Shown piece by piece: positions 22,693-34,524 of a stretch of 64,000 nt of DNA (its first letter is position 1; each line of letters starts with the position of its first letter). The notes under the pieces are model-generated. The model had not been told where the DNA came from, did not search any database, and saw only the letters and a program-made list of their open reading frames with translations. The DNA lies in NCBI GenBank assembly GCA_029706075.1, contig JAINUG010000011.1, positions 5,439,501 to 5,503,500 of the forward strand, written 5' to 3'. This stretch comes from Aldrovandia affinis (Eukaryota; Chordata; Actinopteri; Notacanthiformes; Halosauridae). The position numbers and the translations under genes were made by a program.

Positions 22693-24977
22693 ACCTTAAT
22701 TAACCTTAACTGTTCAATGCTAATTAGATTAGATATTATTTGCTCTATATAAAATACATTCAATATACAAGATAAGGAGAGTGAAGTGTTTTTGTTATCA
22801 ATAATAGGATGGTGTCACAATGACTGCAGCTGTGTAGCAGAGTGCAAAGAAGAGGCAGCTGGGTACAGGCTATTCTGAGGATGCTTGGTGTAATGGAGGT
22901 AGGTCTGGTATGGGTTACAATCCGCGTCCCTCGCCAGTAGCTCTGCACAGAAACATTAGTAGGCCCCTCAGGTGCAGACCAAGGTCCCAGGCCAAGGGAG
23001 CTAATCATACTCCTTTCTCCAGGGTTGACATCTTCACATTCATACATTCTGTAGTGGGGATGTTCATGTCTCTGAACTCAAATTCACATCTTTGTTCTCA
23101 TGAATTGTCGGGGGATGTTGCAGCAATGGGACAGATTAAATAAATATGTAAAAACATGTCCAATAAAGAAACAACTGCACAGAGACATTTCTATATTGAC
23201 AAGACATGAATGACATGGCACACTCAAAATGTAATTTGCACAGTTTAAAAATAGAAGCTCTGTTGTTTTTATTTCCTGAAAATTCTTTGATGATGTCCTA
23301 CCACATCTCTAAAAATATAAACATCTGTGAGAGATAATTTTGGGTTTCTTTGATCCTCCTTCATGATTTGATGAAGTAAATCTGTTGTACCAGTGATGTT
23401 GGTGGCAGACTTACAATGTTCTATCTGCAATGTTTTATTAGAGCAGTGTTGCTACTCTGAATGCCCAATAAGGAAAAAGGTAACAATAAACTGACACCAT
23501 TGGTAATCACCATTATCATTTTAATGCTAAAAACTATGATTGCAGATTTTGAATCAAATGGGGGATGCTACTGGAAACTTTGATATTTCAATGTTTCAAT
23601 ACTTTCAATGCTGGTTAAAAATAAGGTGTCAGCGACAGTATAACAGCACAGCCTATAGATTGCTTGACAATTGTTAAAATATTTGTAGTAAGTCTACGTT
23701 GTTTTTTTATACATATATTGGTATATTTTCAATACAAAATGTGAGTAATATGAATTGTGCATTTCGATACATTGGCTTTCAAAGAAATCCATTCAACCTG
23801 TCTGATAGTTCCATTCTTCTCAGCTTTAAAAAGAACAGATACATTTCACAAAAGGAAGGGGAAGCGCTTACGGCACAGGCTGTTCTCAGAACAGCATGCA
23901 GTGTTTGAAATATCAGAGCTGGACTGCTTAAACATATTATTAACACAGTAGGTGACGTGTAATAGCAGCCATAGAAATAGCCTTCAGCTGGAAAAGTAAG
24001 ACAGCCACAACAGGGGTCAGAAATGTTCTCTCCATCACAGCAGTCAGTGTTTATTTATTTATTTTTATTTATTTATTTTACAGCCAAATTACAGTTTTGT
24101 GATCATTTCCTAAGGCAATAATTATTCTATCTGACCCCATTCAGCTTGGGAAGTGTCACATAATCAGGCAGTATAACATGATGAACTTGATGTTCAGTCG
24201 CCTTAGAATAGCAGCTTTCTTCACAGCCTTAAGCTGAGTGCGAAGCCATTTAAGACCTATAACCTGTAAAACATCTTTAATTATTCAGCATGTTTATGGT
24301 ACCTCAATGGTACAGGCACAGCAAATAATACTTAAGGTATCTAACAATTTAATGTTTTAAGGTTACTTACATTCTCAATATACACAAAAAGAAACACAGA
24401 GTAACATGAAATTAAAGCGTGCCAATTATGGGCTGCACAAGTCCTCCTAAGGCCAATCATTTTAGTAAGCGGTTTCAGCTCAGATTACATTTAATGGACC
24501 AGGAATTATTCAAAGAAAAGCAGATAAATAACCTCAAAATATTGCCAGAAGGCCAAAACCAAAAGTCAACCTGAACTATGTAAAAATTCTATGTGAAAAG
24601 AAATCACAAATGCCTGTTCTGCTACACCCACATGCCTGACTCAAACAATCTGTTTGGAACAATTTGTAAACCATAGCAACATATGTCTGCTTTGGTGGCT
24701 GCTGTGGAATTTTCACTCCAATTTTGTATATATCTGGACACACAGCAGTGTTGGCTATGTGCTCCTTGGTCACTGTTCACCACCACTCTTTGCCTGTGAA
24801 GTCAATGGAAAGTCTATTTCACAATTGGCTTTGACCATGCCTCTATCTAATAACTCATCATTTTTGTATTTTTTTTTCCAGCTTCTGCTTGAAGGTGTAA
24901 TATGTTCTTAACATATCCAAAAGTCTTTTTTTGGCAATTCACTCTTGGTCTTGTTTGATCAAATGTAATTTGATTAG
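22693..24977. other. No gene recognised
   Basis: AT-rich with a TTTA/TTTATT simple repeat at about 24050-24082. No coding signal or known repeat was identified. Confidence 0.4.
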
Positions 24978-25012
24978 TATCTTTTGTATAATTTCAAATT
25001 ATACAAAAGATA
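24978..25012. repeat. Perfect 35-base palindrome
   Basis: TATCTTTTGTATAATTT (24978-24994), a single central C, then the exact reverse complement AAATTATACAAAAGATA (24996-25012). The 17-base arms have no mismatch, and pairing stops sharply at both outer ends. Confidence 0.95.
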
Positions 25013-25574
25013 AAGAGTCAAATTTGGTTTCATTCATCTAGCATTATCGATATAGATATAGGCAAGAAGACAAAACATACTCTTGACAGATAGAATGGTA
25101 TAAACCACTGCAGCATATCCTTCCTTGTTTTCAGTGAAGATATACGCTGCACGTCAATGTTTCCTTACTTAATGAACATAAGAGCAAAGTATCTTCTATT
25201 GCAGAAGACACTGTAACTCAAACGTGTTACTGCACTACAATGGCTTATATACACTCCCACTGCACACACACATATACAAACTTAATAACATTCTGAGCAA
25301 CAGTCTGATAAATTGGCTTGAATACTGAAGCACTCAGCAAAGCCGAGGAGAAGCAATTATCATAAATTTTGAATTACAGAAACTATAACACTGTCTCCCA
25401 TCGTGTAAAAGTATCCAGAAAGTTGACCAGGATAGATGAGGTAAAGAGTAGAACCCAGCAAGAAACAGAGCTGCTGGATTACTCTTTTATGTTACCCAAT
25501 TTGTCATACATTTAAGTTTTAGGTTAGGTTTATATTTACTCACAATCCCCTATACATGGCCCTAATCTGAAAAA

Positions 25575-25800
25575 CATAGGCCCAGATTCAATCAAATAAT
25601 ACATTATATACCACATTTCATCTCAAAGTGCTTTGCAATGGTATAGGTTCTAGCAACATTATGGGCAGGGTGGGAAATTAACATCCACCACCTGCCAAAT
25701 GCAGGTACATTTGGGCATTGGTGGAATGTAAGGGGTAGACTGGTACCCCCCACCCCTCCCCCCAAAGTAAGGGGTAGATGCTCACTTTGAAATGGTTGCC
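25575..25800 (-). repeat. LINE/SINE 3'-tail fragment (GCTTTG...TATATAA type)
   Basis: On the minus strand GCAAAGCACTTTGAGATGAAA followed by GGTATATAATGTATTATTTG is the common fish tail in which a CACTTTGAG motif precedes a TATATAA motif and an ATTATT run. Copies of the same tail are seen at about 31160-31215 and 56785-56905. No coding part remains. Confidence 0.5.
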
Positions 25801-25957
25801 ATGTCGGGCTGCCAGTAGTCAATTTTTGATTGCCCGAATGGACAAGATGGTAGCCCCAAAACACAATGGACATATTGCAGTAAAATCAATGTGAGCATAT
25901 ATGATCATTATAATTATAAGTATAATATCAATATTGTTATTCACATTTTTAATTAAT

Positions 25958-26390
25958 TAAGAACATAAGAATACATAATAACAAGAACAGGCCTTTCGGC
26001 CCATCTAGGCTCATAATTCCCGAGTCTAAAGAATATCCAGTCTGGACTTGAATATCCCAAGTGTTTGTCTCACCTACCTAGGAAGCTGCTCCACGCCTTG
26101 AAAACTCTCTCTGTGTAAAAAAAAACATTTTAAAGTCCAAATATATATATCATATCATAAGCCAAAGTCAAAACGAAAAAGTCCAGGAGGTTTGTTAGGC
26201 AAGACCTCACCCTGAAAAAATTTTTTTGGCTGTCCCCTAAAATACTATTATTTTTCAGGAATGATTCCAACTTGTCCTTAATAATACATTCCAGTATTTT
26301 ACATGAGATGCAGGTGAAAGTGACAGGCCTATAGCTCCCTTGGTCCCCCTTCTTATACATTAGAATTACACTACCTCGCTTTCTCTATTT
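25958..26390 (-). mobile_element. CR1-like LINE, internally deleted copy
   Basis: On the minus strand: YRPVTFTCISCKILECIIKD, LTNLLDFF and a degraded AYDMIYIFGLDF (early reverse transcriptase) are joined directly to the C-terminal FFTQRE-like end and the 3' tail GGCCGAAAGGCCTGTTCTTG and TATTCTTATGTTCTT. By comparison with the copy at 8700-10560, about 0.9 kb including the FADD active site is missing. It ends 100 bases before the Harbinger element. Confidence 0.75.
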
Positions 26391-26781
26391 CTCTATTAGG
26401 GATTACATAAAAATATCTGTCAGTGGTATATAAATAATCTCTCCATATAAATTATCTGCAATATACAAGTGAATGATATTAAACATATAGGGCCGGTTTC
26501 CCGTTCAGGGTTTAAATAAAATCAGGACTAGGCTAATTCTACTTAAATTAATCCACGCTAAACAAATGGCTTTCTGAGACGTTGCTTAATTTAAGATTAA
26601 TTAGTTCTAGACTACAGAGTCTCAGACTAAGGTAATCAAGGACTAGTCAAATCATCTTTTGGAAGCCCAATTAGATTAACGATGTGCACATGGTGCTAAA
26701 GTGAGGATGCTGTAAAAACCTGGGGTGGAATGCTTCTACATAAGCATTATGCACTGTGTGGAACTGGAGTTAGACACCTGA

Positions 26782-27817
26782 CCCAACCAAAGAAAGGACA
26801 AAGGCAAAAGAAAACATTTCAGTGAAATTGAAAAGACCCTCTTAAAGGAAATTGTGTTAAAGTGCCCTATAATTGAGAACAAACAGCATGATTCAGAAAC
26901 AGAAAACAACAAGAAGAATGCATGGACTGCTATTTTGTATGAATTCAACTCGAATGAAAAAGTAACCAACCGGACACTCCAACAACTTCAGGTAAGATTA
27001 TTTATTGTTGGCCCAATGTTACTAATCAGTCACTTTGAAATGTATGTTTTCTTATGTAACATAACAGAGTGGGTCCTAAATGTATTGTATGTGCACAGAA
27101 ATGTAACATAAACAATATATACAGAACTGCTAATACAAGTTCTATATTGTCTTTCAAAGGTCCTGTGGAAAAACATCAAAATAAACTTGAAAAAAACAAC
27201 TGCCGTTGCTCGTAGGGAGCGTTTCAAGACAGGTGGGGGACCCCCAGTTATACCAGAGACGGATTAGTTGGGGGACTTGTTGACTGGGATTATTGAAAGC
27301 CAGCAACCCTTGGAAGGTATCCCAGATGATGACCATTTGGACAGTGCAGGTGGGGGACCATTCCAATACTCATTTGGTAGGATAGCATGTGCTATCCCAC
27401 TCAATATATAATGTTAGTCATCTCTTGCATTCTCATAATAAAAATGATAATGACCTCAACTCTTGAACCCTTCTCAAATCTAATACTACAATACTTTTCT
27501 AGAAGAAGATGACCTGATCTTGACCCAGATCTTGGAGGGACTAGGGCAGAGTCAGGAAGATCAGCCCACGACATCTCCAGCAGCAGCAGCCAACAGCAGC
27601 CAACGTCTCTAACCCAGGCAGCCGGACAAGGGGGAAAAGGCTGACCATTCATGAGAAACTTGCCATAGAATTCCATGAGTGTAAATTACAATATTTAAAA
27701 GAAGAACATGAGGTCAAGATGAAAATCCTTCATGTTGAGTTGTCTATGAAGGAGGAGGAGAGAGACAGACATGAAGCGGCAGCAGTATCAATGTTCTTGA
27801 TGTGCCTTTGTGAATAA
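26782..27817 (+). pseudogene. Harbinger Myb/SANT-like DNA-binding protein, three exons
   Basis: Exon 1 (open from 26782 to 26991) reads KRKHFSEIEKTLLKEIV and NRTLQQLQ; donor GTAAG at 26992. Intron 1 is 168 bases, acceptor AG at 27158-27159. Exon 2 (27160-27376) continues VLWKNIKINLKKTTAVARRE, completing the tri-helical Myb/SANT-like fold. Intron 2 (27377-27502) joins at phase 1 to restore an acidic EEDD start of exon 3, which holds an Ala/Gln/Ser-rich linker and a charged coiled coil (HECKLQYLKEEHEVKMK) ending at TAA 27815, overlapped by AATAAA. Such proteins carry the transposase to the terminal repeats. Defects: TAG at 27265-27267, a frameshift near 27610, and no ATG between the upstream stop (26779) and the domain. 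Confidence 0.75.
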
Positions 27818-27872
27818 AAAACTTCTGTTACCAATCCATGCCAATCACTTATGTATCACCAAGATACATTTG

Positions 27873-28893
27873 TTATGAGAAGTGCTGCAAAGCAAAAGTA
27901 TCTCTGTAAGCAAGTCCATTTTTGTCATTGGCTGCCTCAGCCATGGGAACATGTGGGTCGTTGTCATCTTCAGTATGAGGGTCTGGGCAGCCATGCTGTT
28001 TGAGATAATTATGAAGCACTGCTGTTGCAATAATGACAATGCAGCATCTTCTTGGTTCAAAACGCAATGTGTTTCTGAGACACTGGAAACAATTCTTCCA
28101 TATACCAAACATGCGCTCTACTAGCCCTCTGGTGTGGATATGAGCTTGGTTGTAGCGCTGTTGCTCAGGTCTGACTGGATGAAGATAGGGGGTGAACAAT
28201 AAGTTTGTCTGTGCATACCCACTGTCACCAAGTAGGATTCCACTATGTTGTCCCGCTTCAAACTGAGCATACAAAGAGGAGTTTGGGAAAATCCTTGAGT
28301 CATGAGTTGAACCTTTCCAACATGCAACAATGTTGGAGAACTGCATAGTGGGAGTGTACATTTATTGAAAAATAGTTTTTACGATTCCTGAACTCCTCAG
28401 CATCCGCTGTAGAGGGACACTTAATGGGAATATGACATCCATCAATACAGCCAATTACTCCAGGGAAGTTCCCATATTCATAGAACTCTGTCTTGTAGGT
28501 GGCCTGGTCAGCAGCATTTGGGAACTTGATGTAATTGTCTTTCAGTTCACATATAGCATTGCAGACTTTGTGTACTATTTTGCACACAGTTGATTCACTT
28601 ACACCACACAAATCCCCTGTTTCACGATGGAAGGTTCCACATGCCAAAAACCTCAAGGTGATAAGTACTTGTAAGGAAGGAGGGATAGGGGTTCCCCTTA
28701 CTGAGTCACATGAAAGCTTTGGCTGAAGCAAACAAATTATTTCAGCTGCATTGTCTTTGTACATATGGAAACGGTCACAAAAATGTATGTCATCCAAATC
28801 ATTCAGTGGGTTGCTCCTGTCCATAAGCAACCTTCTTTCTGGTCTTGGTGGTGGTCTTTGATCATCATCATTGAAATAGTCAAGGTAATCCAT
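27873..28893 (-). pseudogene. Harbinger DDE transposase (HARBI1-like), one frameshift
   Basis: ATG at 28893 opens an acidic N-terminus, then an alpha-helical section with a helix-turn-helix (ETGDLCGVSESTVCKIVHKV, residues 91-110). The catalytic triad is present: Asp151 in GVIGCIDGCHIPI, the second Asp in GILLGDSGYAQT and the Glu in TRGLVERMFGIWK. At about 28362 the frame shifts by one base, between FSINV and NIVACWKGSTHDSRIF; a few residues of the expected linker also seem to be missing there, so a small deletion is likely. Downstream the frame is open to 27873. It would cut and paste the element with the Myb-like partner. This is otherwise the best preserved transposase of its type in the window. 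Confidence 0.85.
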
Positions 28894-29150
28894 CTATTGT
28901 CAAGGTGAACCATGAGGCAAACAGCCTTTAATCTGAAGTTAAACCTGCCTCTGGCCAGGTTTAATTTAAGCCTTCATTTAGATCTGGATTACCTCTAATC
29001 TTCCTTCTGGAAATCTGATTGTTTAAATCAAGACTAGGGCAAATCTGAGACTACTTTAATCCATGTCTGAGAAAGCCATTTTAATAAATCCAGGTTTAAA
29101 ATGTGATTTAGTCAACTAGGCTTAATCTCTGTACGGGAAACCGGCCCATA

Positions 29151-31084
29151 ATGTATTATTGAATTATTAAGTCACATCTGTGTAAAACTCCTTTTGCATG
29201 CTTTGTTTGATCGGTAGCTTGTTAGCTTGTTGTTCTGAACCAGAAATTGAGGTTCGGGCAGAGGAACTTGTTTCTTTTTGGCATGACTCGCCATGCGTCC
29301 AAGAGAATCAGAATGAGTGAAAAGGAAGCTAATGGATCATGTCCAACCAATGGTGCTATCTGGACAGAATCACTGTAATCACATATAAAGACCAAACTCT
29401 AACACTAGCTTCTAACAATAAAAAACAAAGGCAATTTTCAACCATTCATGAAAGATTTACTCATGTTTTCTTGATATTGATTGCAGAGAACAGTCACTGT
29501 TAGAGAATGAAGTCATACTGTCATACATAAGATCTAACAATGAACCAAACAACTGAACTCTTAATCATATAATAAAAAACACTGTGTGGTTCCCATGACC
29601 ACTACAAATATTATATTAATTTTAATATTAACTTCATTTCTTTATTCCAATCCGGCAGGCTGACGCTGTGCCTTTAAAAGCCTATCCATTCAACCTATCC
29701 TGGCAGGAATCCCAAAATTGCATACAATGTATCAATGACTTTCCTGTCTCAAACCAAACAAGAAAACGTATCTTATTCATTTGAATCATTTGTAGACAAT
29801 TATTTATCCATTTCATAAGCTTAGGCAGCCACAATAATAAGAAAACCAGAACACTTTTGATGACATTTGATATTTGCAATTAGTGAAATTCAAGAACAAA
29901 CTCAGAATTATAACAACAACATAGCAGTGACCGTGCCTGAATGATACAATACCATTACATATGACCACTGTAACTGAATGGTTTAAATCTGTTCTTTTAT
30001 TTGGCCTTTAAATTGCATCACTGGTTACCAATGTGTGAGAAAAATTGCATTACCCCTTATTCTATCTCACAGACACCTTATTGTCGGAACCAGGTTTATA
30101 GTCAGTAACAAACAGATAGGTCAAAGGTTTTATGGAGTATGAAACAGCGTTTTTTTCTAGATAAAAAAAAAAAATCAGCTTACCTGTAAGGTATACTGAT
30201 ATTCAGAAATTCTTGCTCAGTCTAATTTGCAATAAATCGTGTTTATTGTCCTTGGCACTGTGACAATGGAAATTACTAATGGGTGCATTATACAACCCCA
30301 GGGAGATAATCTCCTTGAAAAAAGTCCATTAAAATTCCCTGTGCTATTTCCTTTACTGGAAGATGCTCTTATCAAACTCCTCACATTAGCTTTCCCAAGA
30401 GCTAAAATTGAATATTGCCTATTTATTCATGGATTTTTTTAATAGAGTGTATGGAAGCCAGAGGGGTCATAGGACAAACTGCAGAAAGGGAGGGACTGAA
30501 AGTCGGGTGCTCTTTGGATCACAGGATTTGCACGCAAGGAGCGACTAGACCTTGATTGAGGTTTGTCTGATATTGCTTACACATGGGCAGGAGGAATGGG
30601 CAGGGTGATTGCGAAGAATCTATTAAAACTGAATTAATTGGCTCTGCGTATTCTGCTCCCAGACGCATTGGCTAAATTGTTTGACAGGACTGCGTCAATT
30701 CACTTCATCAAGCAGTGGTACCTTGGCTGCTTCTCAAGATCTCTGGAACACCCTTGTACACATGAAGCCTGAATTCCATCAAAAACCTGTTAAGTCAGCT
30801 GAAGTCAAAATGGAAAAGAGCAAAAATCTAGACTGGTAAAATGATTTTTTTCTGAGCTGTAAAGAGTTATAGCACATTGCTTCCTATTGAAACTACATGA
30901 ATAAATGTCCTTGAACTTTGGCTTTTAGGACAATGTTTCAGTCCTAAAATGGATATATCACACACACACACACATACATCACCCTGCATCTCCTGGAACC
31001 TTGCCACCTACACCATATAAATGCACACATCCTTGAGACTTGCTACATTGTTAGGTTTAATTGGCTAATTCCCTCCTTCTCCAC
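29151..31084. other. No gene recognised
   Basis: AT-rich sequence; a short CA repeat near 30960. No coding or repeat family was identified. Confidence 0.4.
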
Positions 31085-31215
31085 CTCCGATTTGGTCTAA
31101 GCAATCTGGTGCAAAATGGCTGCAGAGTATCGCCCAGGGGAGTGCTACACATTGTTGATGGTTGAAAAAGAGCTTTGGTGAAAGGCGATATATAAATTCA
31201 ATCCATTATAATCAT
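31085..31215 (+). repeat. LINE/SINE 3'-tail fragment
   Basis: AAAATGGCTGCAGAGTATCG followed by CCCAGGGGAGTGCTACACAT, GAGCTTTGGTGAAAGG and CGATATATAAATTCAATCC, then ATTATTATT, is the 3' end of a widespread fish LINE family. The same family is seen in reverse near 25600 and 56800. Confidence 0.55.
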
Positions 31216-31599
31216 TATTATTTTCACCTCGGCCATGTCCACCAAATCCCTTGCCTGCCCGTTTGTCATCCACTCCCCCTCTCCTCCCAGTCCCTTTCTC
31301 CTTCCTCTCTCCTCTCACCTCCACCCAGTGGTCTGTTCGGGGCAGCATCTGCATCACAGCCCTCAGCACGGGTTCCTTATCAAAGAAAGACTTATCTCTG
31401 AGATTCACTCTGAGATAGTCACTATGCTTGCATTTTACTGTACATCCATTTTTATTTTAGGTGCCTCTATCGCCCTTCTTTGTTTGAGATCCCCCTTCTC
31501 CTAGCATTCCCCCAGTGTTCTGCCAAGTCATCTGCCTGTTCACTATCGGCCCACTCACCTTCTCCCTCCTCCCTGGTGTCCTTTTGTTCCTCAGTGCCA

Positions 31600-32420
31600 A
31601 TCTGCTCTGGTGCCCGAGGAATACAGCCCTCCCCACATGCCAACACAGCGCCTCGGCCAATAGCTTTGTTGTGCAGTACACAGCTTGTTAATTTGATTTG
31701 TGCCCAACTCTCACATATTACAGGGATCATCCAGGGTGGTCCAAACCCCGTCAACCATATCATGAGAAGCCCTGATATACTGGCACAGGGAGTCATCGTA
31801 TCTGTGCTTTGCTGCTGTTGTGGGGTTCCCCACTGGTAAGAAAGACCAGGAACACAGAGAGTAGTTGCTGTCACCTGCAAAATAAATGGAAGGAGAGAAC
31901 GGAATCACTAAAAGGGCACTGTTGTGTTGTTTCATTTATATTAATTAAAAAATATTAATGATGTGATCGTAGCTTTTTCACAATTACTAAGGAGGTGCCC
32001 TTCGCCAGAGTATCCGTTTGAACATGTGGCATAAAGCTAGACTGACTTTTGGAGTCAGGAGCCAGGGAAATGTGCAATGCTGCTAGTTATTGTAAGACTT
32101 GACTTGTGTTTGCAGTTGCTCACACATACAGGCAGTGAAATGTATTTTTTGCTTCTTGCAAGAGTGCAGGTTTCCCTTTGGTGCCATGATTGCGTTATGG
32201 CTGCAGTCAATGGAAACCCACAACGCCGGGGAAACCCGCCATGGCATAAAATTCTTATTTCACCCTCTGCTGATCCTCTGGTAGAGGGAATTTAATAAAT
32301 AGCCAGCCAACCTCCGCAAGAGCATGTGTTACATCAGTCATTACTCTATTTGTGGTTGACTGGCTCACACCACAATTTCCCCAACTGTAGATCTGAAAGG
32401 AGCCACTCCACTACAGTACA
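31600..32420 (-). pseudogene. Second, decayed PIF/Harbinger transposase
   Basis: Minus strand, in several frames. SQSTTNRVMTDVTHALAE is the helix-turn-helix region; a degraded AMAGFPGVVG and IMAPKG follow at the first catalytic Asp region; then comes GDSNYSLCSWSF...NPTTAAKHRY, matching the second Asp motif GDSGYP and the NPTTAAExRYN signature; finally TSCVLHNKAIGRG, the usual CCVLHN C-terminus. The first Asp and the Glu are not readable. The many breaks and wording different from the element at 26490-29147 point to an older, distinct Harbinger lineage. No terminal repeats were identified. Confidence 0.6.
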
Positions 32421-32604
32421 AAGGCAGTAAAACCCTATGCCTTGACAGCTAGATTGTGTTCAAATATGTTCACTTGTAAATGATCTTTCAGAATAATACA
32501 GTTTGTATTTATCAAAACAAGAGCAGTTCCTAAGCAGATGATGGGGGAGATATTTCGCTCTTCTTTGTTGCCAGGCAGGATAAATATGCACCGACACAGC
32601 ACAC

Positions 32605-32800
32605 TTAGTGGTTTAGGGCCCCCCTGAGTGGAAACTGGTAAAGGCACTTGCAGGTTGCAAACTGCAGCTTGGATTTGAGCCTAGGTTGGAGCCCAGGCTG
32701 TGCAAGTCTGGCTCTGTCTGGAAATCCCATTCAGGGGTGGTGATAGGTGGTGGTGATTGAGTCTACAATTGGCCACCAAATTGGGAGAAAATGTTAAAAA
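32605..32800 (+). mobile_element. SINE with GGGAGAAAA tail
   Basis: A tRNA-like head (TTGGATTTGAGCCTAGGTTG near 32670 may be the eroded B box), then TGCAAGTCTGGCTCTGTCTG and the tail CAATTGGCCACCAAATTGGG followed by AGAAAA and poly-A. The tail is shared with the SINEs at 1515-1830 and 58047-58356, but the body is different, so the tail module is shared by two SINE types. Confidence 0.55.
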
Positions 32801-33106
32801 AAATCTGAACTAAATGTATTTGATATTTATCAAATTAAAATTTAGAAACAACTGTGCAGATTACAATTTTTGCTTTTCTCTTATTCATAACCATTTCAAA
32901 CATCTGAAATGTTTGCTACTGCTCAGAATAGAATGACTAAATCACAATTTTAAGACAATTACATTTTATTGTAAAAATGTCCATTGTCATACAAATTTGA
33001 AAGCTCATATTCCTATTGTATGTATGATGTTTTTTCAGATGTAAACCCCAGAAAGATTTTTTTTGAAAATTATTTGTTTGCATAAACTAAACAAATGTAA
33101 TAACAG

Positions 33107-33180
33107 TGGTCTTAAATGGGAAGCCTGCAGGCCACAATGCAGCCCTTAAAATGATTAATTTATGGCCAAACCGAAGCTCC
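33107..33180. mobile_element. hAT-type terminal fragment
   Basis: CAGTGGTCTTAAATGGGAAG and CTGCAGGCCACAATGCAGCCC resemble the CAGTGGTCTCAAA...GGCCAC...GCGGCCC end of vertebrate hAT elements. The other end was not found and no transposase is present. Confidence 0.4.
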
Positions 33181-34091
33181 CAGTCATGTGTAATCAAGCA
33201 GCTAATGACAATTTTTAAAAAACATTAAAGAGGAATGTTGAGCAGCCATACACTGTGGACAGGAGGCATACATTTCTCTTCTAGCTTAATGTTATCATTT
33301 GGGCCTAACATATTGCAGCATTATTACCCCAAAGGACTTGCACCTCAACTGTAACCAGATGTAAGCATTCTGAGCTTTTCATCAATTTTATGTGACAGGC
33401 TGCCTTTATACATTTCCAGCAAAGGAACTGGGGAGGAAAGGAGCAGGGTGCATAACACAGACAACTGAGCTGCATAACATATGGAGGGATACAGACAAAC
33501 AGGCACAATGCAGGCAGGCACTGCACAACTATGTTGCTACCCCAAAAACTGCACATCAATCAAACAATCTTTCTTTTGTTTCCACAGGTCATCAAGAACC
33601 TCCAGAAAAAAAACCCTTTTGAGTCTAGAAAGATGATGATAATATTTCCCCTCAAACAACACCCCAAAAACAAGCAACAAGAAGTGCATAGAATGTTGGG
33701 AGCAATCTCCCTGTACCAACCAATAACTGAGATGCCACAGTTTGTTAATCCACAAATGTGAGCTCCTCCTAAACATGTCTGACATTAGTTGACGTGTAGG
33801 ATGGAAGAGAGCAGTTCCTCCATTTTATTGTTTTATGAAATACTCAACAGCCCAGTATGGATTATAACGTACAAAGCCTTGTCACGCACGTTTGTATTTA
33901 TGACATCCCCGCCATTTACTTTCACTTGTCAATATCTCAGTTTTTACAAGCTGCACTCCAACTTGGTGTGCTTTAATACTTACTGGTCATAATGGAAAAC
34001 AGAACAATTGTTAAAAGTTCAAAAACACATTCAGGAAGAGGTTCACTTGTGCAAACTGCTTTGTTAATATGATGCTGGCATCCTGATATAA
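33181..34091. other. No gene recognised
   Basis: No feature identified; short open stretches around 33400-33760 look fortuitous. Confidence 0.35.
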
Positions 34092-34320
34092 ATGGATGGC
34101 TGCAAATTAAGTCCAGAATACAGTTCAAGATGCTATTACTTATTTACAGAGCCCTTTATGGTCATCCTTGGTGTCCAGGCATTTAACTGCACTCCTTCCA
34201 AGCAGTGGAACACCCTTCCAATACACATTCAGTCAGCCTCCACCCTCTCCACTTTTAAATTATTTTCTAAAAACACATATCTTAATCTCTCACTAAATCA
34301 TTTATATAGCTTATTGTGAT
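34092..34320 (+). pseudogene. LINE reverse transcriptase C-terminal fragment
   Basis: Two frames give RIQFKILLLTYRALHGHPW and then WNTLPIHIQSASTLSTFKLF, the region C-terminal to the polymerase domain in L2-type fish LINEs (YRAL..., then WNxLPxxIRxxxSLxxFK). It corresponds to the C-terminal tail of the L2 copy at about 5300-5210. Nothing upstream of it is recognisable, so it is a short 5'-truncated insertion. Confidence 0.6.
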
Positions 34321-34339
34321 TAAAATGGTAACGTTTTTC

Positions 34340-34510
34340 TTGAACTATACACCATAAGGCCTACATAACATGGTCATAAGCATGTCATATCACCTGTCAT
34401 AACCAGTCATGAAAGTGCATTACAGCTTATGGCCATTGTCATAACACTGTCGTAATGCATGCAGTGATCATTTTGAATCCACGTGTCATAACCTAGGCTT
34501 GATTGCAACC
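34340..34510. repeat. GTCATAA-motif-rich repeat
   Basis: GGTCATAAGC, TGTCATATCACCTGTCATAA, TTGTCATAACAC, TGTCGTAATGC and GTGTCATAACC recur at irregular spacing. Repeats of this look, rich in TGTCATAA, are frequent next to fish transposons. Not assigned to a class. Confidence 0.45.
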
Positions 34511-34524
34511 CCTGTCAACAGACG

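Larger units (their letters stand above)
26490..29147. mobile_element. PIF/Harbinger transposon, structurally complete, 2658 bases
   Basis: Ends are perfect 14-base inverted repeats (GGGCCGGTTTCCCG at 26490 and its complement ending at 29147), continuing imperfectly for another dozen bases. A 3-base direct repeat ATA flanks it (26487-26489 and 29148-29150), the duplication length known for Harbinger. Inside are two convergent genes, as in autonomous Harbinger elements: a Myb/SANT-like gene on plus and a DDE transposase gene on minus, whose coding ends are about 55 bases apart. Both are disrupted, so this copy could move only with proteins supplied elsewhere. Confidence 0.9.
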
